In this document: positions 60,020 to 64,000 of the stretch, piece after piece
Layout: every line of letters starts with the position of its first letter
How positions within the stretch are numbered: the first letter of the stretch is position 1
From: Candidatus Babelota bacterium
Lineage (GTDB): Bacteria; Babelota; Babeliae; Babelales; Vermiphilaceae
DNA: 64,000 nt
NCBI GenBank assembly: GCA_018266085.1
Contig: JAFEAZ010000029.1
Location: 53,230 to 117,229, forward strand
Reading direction: 5' to 3'
Notes under the pieces: model-generated
Seen by the model: the letters and a program-made list of their open reading frames with translations, nothing else
What the model was told of the DNA's origin: nothing
Database searches by the model: none
Translations under genes and position numbers: made by a program

Positions 60020-61609
60020 ATGTCGATATTTAAAAAGAGATTACTCGTGGTAACGGCTCTTCTGCTGGGCTCGTTGGGATTGATAACCATCGGGTTTGAC
60101 GAAGGTGAGATAAAAGAGCAGTTTGCGCGCGATCCACAGGGCAACATTGTGCCGTCTAGTGCTCCGGGTGAGGTTGTTGGGACAGGGGCTCGCCGATTAG
60201 GCCCTAAGACGTTTGGAGAAAGCATAAAAGATGTGGATCTCAGTAAGGCTTCGCCGTTTGTTAAACACATTGCTGCTCGAGCAAACATGCCAATTGAAGG
60301 ACGTATTGAGAAGTTGCCTAGAGACGTGAAAAAAAATATTGCCGGTTATTTAGAAGAAGATAAGTATGTTTTGTGGAAAACGCTTAATGATCCAGGCGTA
60401 GATCAATTAGCTTTCAGAGACAATGGACAAAATTTAGTATTAGTACGCAGACGCTTAGACGATGTTGAAGTTTCTGTTATAAGCACGAAAACGGGTACAG
60501 GAGTAAAAACTTTTTCCATAAAGCATGGTGGTACACCTAATCGGAACAGCCAACCAATATTCAGTTTTTTGCTGAGCCCTGATGGTGAGAGAATAGCATA
60601 TGTTAAAAATCATGATTTGAGTACAATTTTTTTTGTTGATACCGCAACAGGTATTATAACAAAAACTATGACTCGTGCATTAGACGGTAATAATAATTAT
60701 AGGGACTTGCTCCATTTTAGTCCAGACGGAACAATTTTAGCCCTAAGAGATTCGACTGATTTCAGAGATGAAAAAATTATATTGTGCAATCTAAAGACGG
60801 ATAACTTTATTCCATTGGATAATTGTTCTTTGTTTTCAGAAAAAAACTGTGCATTGAGTAATGATACTTTTGGTGTGGTCGATCCCATACGCAACACAAT
60901 TCAGTTTTTTGATACAAGTAATGGCGCGGTTAAGCCAATAAAAGGCTTAAATATAGAAAGAGCCAAGATTAATAGTATCTGCTTCGACGGAGATGGAAAA
61001 GTTTTTTCTATTTTTTATCTAGATTTTTATTTAGCCGACCAGTTAAGACCTAATAATATTTTAGTGTTGAATTACGATTCTCATAATAATATGGTTATCC
61101 TTAGGACTGTTATTCAGGTTAGCAATGAAATACAGTGTGTGAAGTTGAGCAATAAAGGAGACAGGCTTTTAGTTTGTGTCGGCTCGTATCTTGAAGCTCA
61201 ACCATTACTGTTTGATAGCTTACTAGGCGGGTTATTGCAGCGAATTGCTAATTCTTCTGTTGTAGGTAAACATGTATTTAGTCAAGATGATAACATTTTG
61301 GCAGTCACTAAAGCTCAAGTTAATGCCATTCAACTCTGGAAAAAAGATACAGCCTTGCAAGATGCCTTTGAAAAACAACACAAAGTAGAAGAATTTAGAT
61401 CACGCACAGGTGCATCAAGTTCATCATCATCATCAAGTTCTAGTTCATCAGCTTCAGGTTCTGCCAGTCCATCAAGTGCATTACCAGAAGTGCCTGCTTT
61501 GGAGTCGGGTGATGAACCGGTTGATGACGCGGCGGTGACAATGCATGTGAGCCCAACCGTCGAACAGAGCGAAAAACAGCCCGATCTTGATATGGATAAA
61601 CCGGAATAA
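60020..61609 (+). CDS. Exported F-box / beta-propeller protein, copy 1
   Basis: 529 aa. Signal/anchor (RLLVVTALLLGSLGLITIGF), a short disordered stretch, an F-box-like motif at ~98-122 (IEKLPRDVKKNIAGYLEEDK then YVLWKTL), then a propeller of repeats with D-G-x-x-L/I-A units (LSPDGERIAYVKN, FSPDGTILALRD). It ends with a poly-Ser run (~residue 467-480) and an acidic tail. F-box proteins recruit substrates to SCF ubiquitin ligases in eukaryotes, so this looks host-directed. First of three tandem paralogues. Confidence 0.72.
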   Translation: MSIFKKRLLVVTALLLGSLGLITIGFDEGEIKEQFARDPQGNIVPSSAPGEVVGTGARRLGPKTFGESIKDVDLSKASPFVKHIAARANMPIEGRIEKLPRDVKKNIAGYLEEDKYVLWKTLNDPGVDQLAFRDNGQNLVLVRRRLDDVEVSVISTKTGTGVKTFSIKHGGTPNRNSQPIFSFLLSPDGERIAYVKNHDLSTIFFVDTATGIITKTMTRALDGNNNYRDLLHFSPDGTILALRDSTDFRDEKIILCNLKTDNFIPLDNCSLFSEKNCALSNDTFGVVDPIRNTIQFFDTSNGAVKPIKGLNIERAKINSICFDGDGKVFSIFYLDFYLADQLRPNNILVLNYDSHNNMVILRTVIQVSNEIQCVKLSNKGDRLLVCVGSYLEAQPLLFDSLLGGLLQRIANSSVVGKHVFSQDDNILAVTKAQVNAIQLWKKDTALQDAFEKQHKVEEFRSRTGASSSSSSSSSSSSASGSASPSSALPEVPALESGDEPVDDAAVTMHVSPTVEQSEKQPDLDMDKPE

Positions 61610-61647
61610 AATGTGGTGTTTAAAAACGGTTTTTTACGAGGTGTGTA

Positions 61648-63129
61648 ATGATTAAAAGGTATGTAGGAGTGGCTAGTTTGATGCTGCTCTCATCATTGAT
61701 TGTAATAAGCAGCGAGTTTGAGCGAAAAGAAGAGTTTGCGCGCGATCCGCAGGGCAACATTATGCCGTCTAATGTTCCGGGTGGGGCTGGAGTAGCACAA
61801 CCTGAACAGGCGTTGAATCAAGCAGAGGTTGAAGCGACGGCTGGCTCGCTTCTCTTTGACGTAAAACAAACCATTGCCAGTTACTTAGAAGAAGATAAGT
61901 ATGTTTTGTGGAAGAAACTCAATCTGCCAATAGGTTCACTGGCATTCATAGACAACGGGGAAAACCTAGTCTCAGCACGTAGAGAGGCAACAAGCGATGT
62001 CGCCTCTGTTGAGATTTCTATTATAAGTATAAAAACAGGCAAGATGGTCAACTCTTTTAAGATTAAGGGTCTTAGATTCGTCCGTAAAAGCTTCTTGTTG
62101 AGTCCTAATGGCAAGACCATAGCATTTGTTAACAGCACAGATCAAGATAAAATTCATTTTTTTGATGCCGAAACAGGGAAGGTAGCATACTCCATCAGTA
62201 ATGTATTAGAGGGTGACGCTCGTAGATTCAAGATCTTTGAAATGTTTAGTCAAGATGGAACAATTTTAGCTATGATATATGAGGATGAATTTGGGGAGAA
62301 TACCTCAGTTAGATTGTTCAACGTAAAGACTCGCAGTTGGATAGTATTAGATGGCTTTGATGGTAAGAGTCGCCCCTATGCATTGAGTCATGATACTTTT
62401 GCTACGGTTTATAGAAATGGTATTCGTTTTTGGGATATAAGCAATGGCGCCGTTAAGACCATTGAGGGCTTACATGCAGTAATAGATGAAATGAAAGCTA
62501 GAGGCGGAAATTGGACTTTTGATGATATTTGTTTCGGGAATGATGGAAAAGTTTTAGCTCTTACTTATGTGTTGAAGCAACCTTCTGGATCGATATATGG
62601 GATTCGTTTGTTTAATTACGATTCTCACAAGAGCTCAATTACTAATAGGGCTTCTATTGAGATAAAGGGTAGAGCACGGTTGAGCCTATTGAGCGATACA
62701 ATGGTAACAGTGCATGATTATTCGCGAAATGCTGAAACTATTCTGTTTGATAACTTAACAGGTAATGAGATACAAAGGTTTGGTCGAGATGAGGATCCGG
62801 GGGCATTTAGCCCAGATGATAAAATCATGGCAGTCGCTACAGATAATGGGATTCAACTTTGGAAAAAGTCGACCGCCTTGCAAGATGCTCTTAAAAAACA
62901 ACAATTGGATATAATTGCGTCGCGCAAAAGTGCATTAAGTCAGTCATCAAGTTCTAGTACATCAGCTTCAGGTCCTGCCGGTGCATCAAGCGTATTGCCG
63001 CCAATGTCTGGTAATGAGCAGGCTGTTGAGCCTGTTGAGCTGGTTGATAACGCGGTGATAATGCATGTGAGTCCACCTGTCGGGCAGGGCGAAAAACGGT
63101 CTGGTATTGCTATCGAGCAACCTGATTAA
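61648..63129 (+). CDS. Exported F-box / beta-propeller protein, copy 2
   Basis: 493 aa. Signal/anchor (VASLMLLSSLIVISSEF), F-box-like at ~69-91 (LFDVKQTIASYLEEDKYVLW), and a propeller sharing phrases with copy 1 (FLLSPNGKTIAFVN, MFSQDGTILAMIY). Ends with a Ser run (SQSSSSSTSASG) and a tail VGQGEKRSGIAIEQP near copy 1's. Clear tandem paralogue. Confidence 0.75.
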   Translation: MIKRYVGVASLMLLSSLIVISSEFERKEEFARDPQGNIMPSNVPGGAGVAQPEQALNQAEVEATAGSLLFDVKQTIASYLEEDKYVLWKKLNLPIGSLAFIDNGENLVSARREATSDVASVEISIISIKTGKMVNSFKIKGLRFVRKSFLLSPNGKTIAFVNSTDQDKIHFFDAETGKVAYSISNVLEGDARRFKIFEMFSQDGTILAMIYEDEFGENTSVRLFNVKTRSWIVLDGFDGKSRPYALSHDTFATVYRNGIRFWDISNGAVKTIEGLHAVIDEMKARGGNWTFDDICFGNDGKVLALTYVLKQPSGSIYGIRLFNYDSHKSSITNRASIEIKGRARLSLLSDTMVTVHDYSRNAETILFDNLTGNEIQRFGRDEDPGAFSPDDKIMAVATDNGIQLWKKSTALQDALKKQQLDIIASRKSALSQSSSSSTSASGPAGASSVLPPMSGNEQAVEPVELVDNAVIMHVSPPVGQGEKRSGIAIEQPD

Positions 63130-63211
63130 GAGGTTGTACGCGTGTGGAGAGGCAATTGCCCTGATACGCATAGAGTAGGGTACGTTTTGCTTAAAAAAGG
63201 AGATGTAACTC

Positions 63212-63907
63212 ATGTTGACGTTTAAAAAGAGATTATTGGTGGTAAGTGTTCTTATAGTGGGCTCGTTGGGGTTGATCACAATCGGGTTTGACGAAGGTGA
63301 GCAAAAAAAACAGTTTGAGCGCGGTCCGCAGGGCAACATTGTGCCGGATGAGGCTGAAATAAAAAAACTCAAAGAGAAGTTGAATGAAGTTAAACAGGGG
63401 TTGAATCAAGCGAAGGTTGACTCGCTTCCTGTTGATCTAAAAAAAAATATTGCCAGCTATTTAGAAGAAGATAAGTATGCTCTGTGGAAGAAACTCAAAC
63501 TGCGAGGAGATCAGCTGGCATTCAGAGACAACGGAGAAAACCTAGTCTCAGTACGTAGAAATGAAAAAGATGGTAGCATTCTTGAAATTTCTATCATAAG
63601 TATGAAAACAGGCGATATGGTCGGCTCTTTTAAGATCAAGGGCCTTAGTGGAAGCTTCTTATTGAGTCCTAATGGCAAGAGCATAGCATTTGTTAAGACC
63701 GAAGAGGAAGATAAGATTTATTTCTTCGATACTGAAACAGGGAAAGTAGAATACTCCATTAGTAATGTATTAGAGGGTGTTTATGCATTTAATGGCCTAG
63801 GCAGTTTTAGTCAAGATGGAACAATTTTAGCTATGAAATATCTGGAAACAGAGAGTGAGAGACCCACAGTTAGATTAGACCTTATGCGTAATAAGAAGAA
63901 TGGTTAA
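63212..63907 (+). pseudogene. Exported F-box / beta-propeller protein, copy 3, truncated
   Basis: 231 aa. Signal/anchor as in copy 1, a KLKEKLNEVKQGL helix, F-box-like at ~71-95 (LPVDLKKNIASYLEEDKY then ALWKKL), and the first propeller blades. It then breaks off after TVRL, where copy 2 reads SVRLFNVKTRSW; the last residues (DLMRNKKNG) have no match. The divergence point is near 63876, so the gene was truncated by a deletion or insertion. AGGAGATG lies upstream of the ATG. Confidence 0.65.
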
Positions 63908-63974
63908 CGGATTAAGAAAATTTTGGTATAAAAAATAGCCGAACCATCCAACCACAAGTAGGAGATCCGGCTAA

Positions 63975-64000
63975 ATGAAGCTTCTAGAAAAACTTAACAC
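63975..64000 (+). CDS. Start of a gene cut by the window end
   Basis: ATG at 63975 with TAGGAGATC upstream opens a frame MKLLEKLNT... that runs off the window. It lies just past the truncation of F-box copy 3; a mobile element is possible but cannot be shown from nine residues. Confidence 0.35.

Noticed and set aside
1..64000. CRISPR array, intact transposon or prophage
   Set aside because: No regularly spaced repeats, no transposase with inverted ends, and no phage structural genes are visible. The truncation at 63876 may be an element edge but lies at the window end.

Overview
The window looks like part of a chromosome from a small-genome, host-associated Gram-negative bacterium. The best fit is the candidate phylum Dependentiae (TM6, Babeliae), amoeba-associated intracellular bacteria. 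This assignment is an inference from content: ordinary housekeeping genes (der, hpf, cca, tolQRAB, ftsH, rpmB, rpsT, glyS, rplU, mutS, uvrA, rodA, ruvB, yebC, yicC, dnaE, pheS, galU) alternate with about 25 short-lived, signal-peptide-bearing genes. These include ankyrin-like, F-box/beta-propeller, ubiquitin-like, protease-like and polymorphic-toxin proteins. Many are tandem paralogues at different stages of decay. No rRNA, CRISPR array or intact insertion sequence is visible.

Layout. 1-3.3 kb: 3' end of der, hpf, a secreted protein, and a DsbD-like reductase whose N-terminal domain has lost its cysteines. 3.4-8.9 kb (minus strand): a polymorphic-toxin operon. A 927-aa exported toxin is followed by two tandem paralogous immunity-type genes, a third immunity-like gene and two ankyrin-like secreted genes, one of them frameshifted. 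9-13.9 kb: exported FMN reductase, BrnQ transporter, a decayed AbiE toxin-antitoxin pair and two small secreted paralogues, one ending in a VanX-type tail. 14-18.5 kb: DUF4097 protein, cca, a secreted coiled-coil protein with a papain-like C/H/D triad, and a secreted PPPY-motif protein. 18.6-25.5 kb: tolQRAB, ftsH, a suhB-like gene, rpmB-rpsT. 25.6-30.4 kb: a Cys-rich secreted gene and a decayed relative, glyS, and a Trk/Ktr potassium-uptake pair. 30.4-32.7 kb: a second toxin locus, with an exported Hint-Ntox21-type toxin, an immunity gene fused in frame to an Ntox21 fragment, and a plain immunity copy. 32.8-35 kb: a secreted ubiquitin-like protein, rplU, a frameshifted membrane gene and hicAB. 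35-41 kb: mutS, a secreted gene and uvrA in one operon. 41.4-46.4 kb: tRNA-His, tRNA-Pro, an ATP-cone nuclease, rodA, ruvB. 46.4-49.5 kb: small membrane and secreted genes, higBA with a clear promoter and operators, a DUF421 protein. 49.7-59 kb: yebC-yicC-dnaE, two related secreted genes (one frameshifted), a large nested RNA hairpin, a TPR protein, tRNA-Phe, pheS, galU. 59-64 kb: palindromic repeats, two Cys-rich secreted genes, and three tandem F-box/beta-propeller genes, the last cut off abruptly.

Two themes stand out. First, several exported proteins point at the eukaryotic ubiquitin pathway: F-box/propeller proteins, a ubiquitin-like fold, a papain-fold protease candidate and PPxY motifs. 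Together they look like a host-directed effector set. Second, two toxin-immunity loci show tandem immunity duplication and an unusual immunity-toxin fusion. Together with hicAB, higBA and the AbiE remnant, they indicate heavy turnover of conflict systems. Family assignments were made by eye from motifs; no database search was run.
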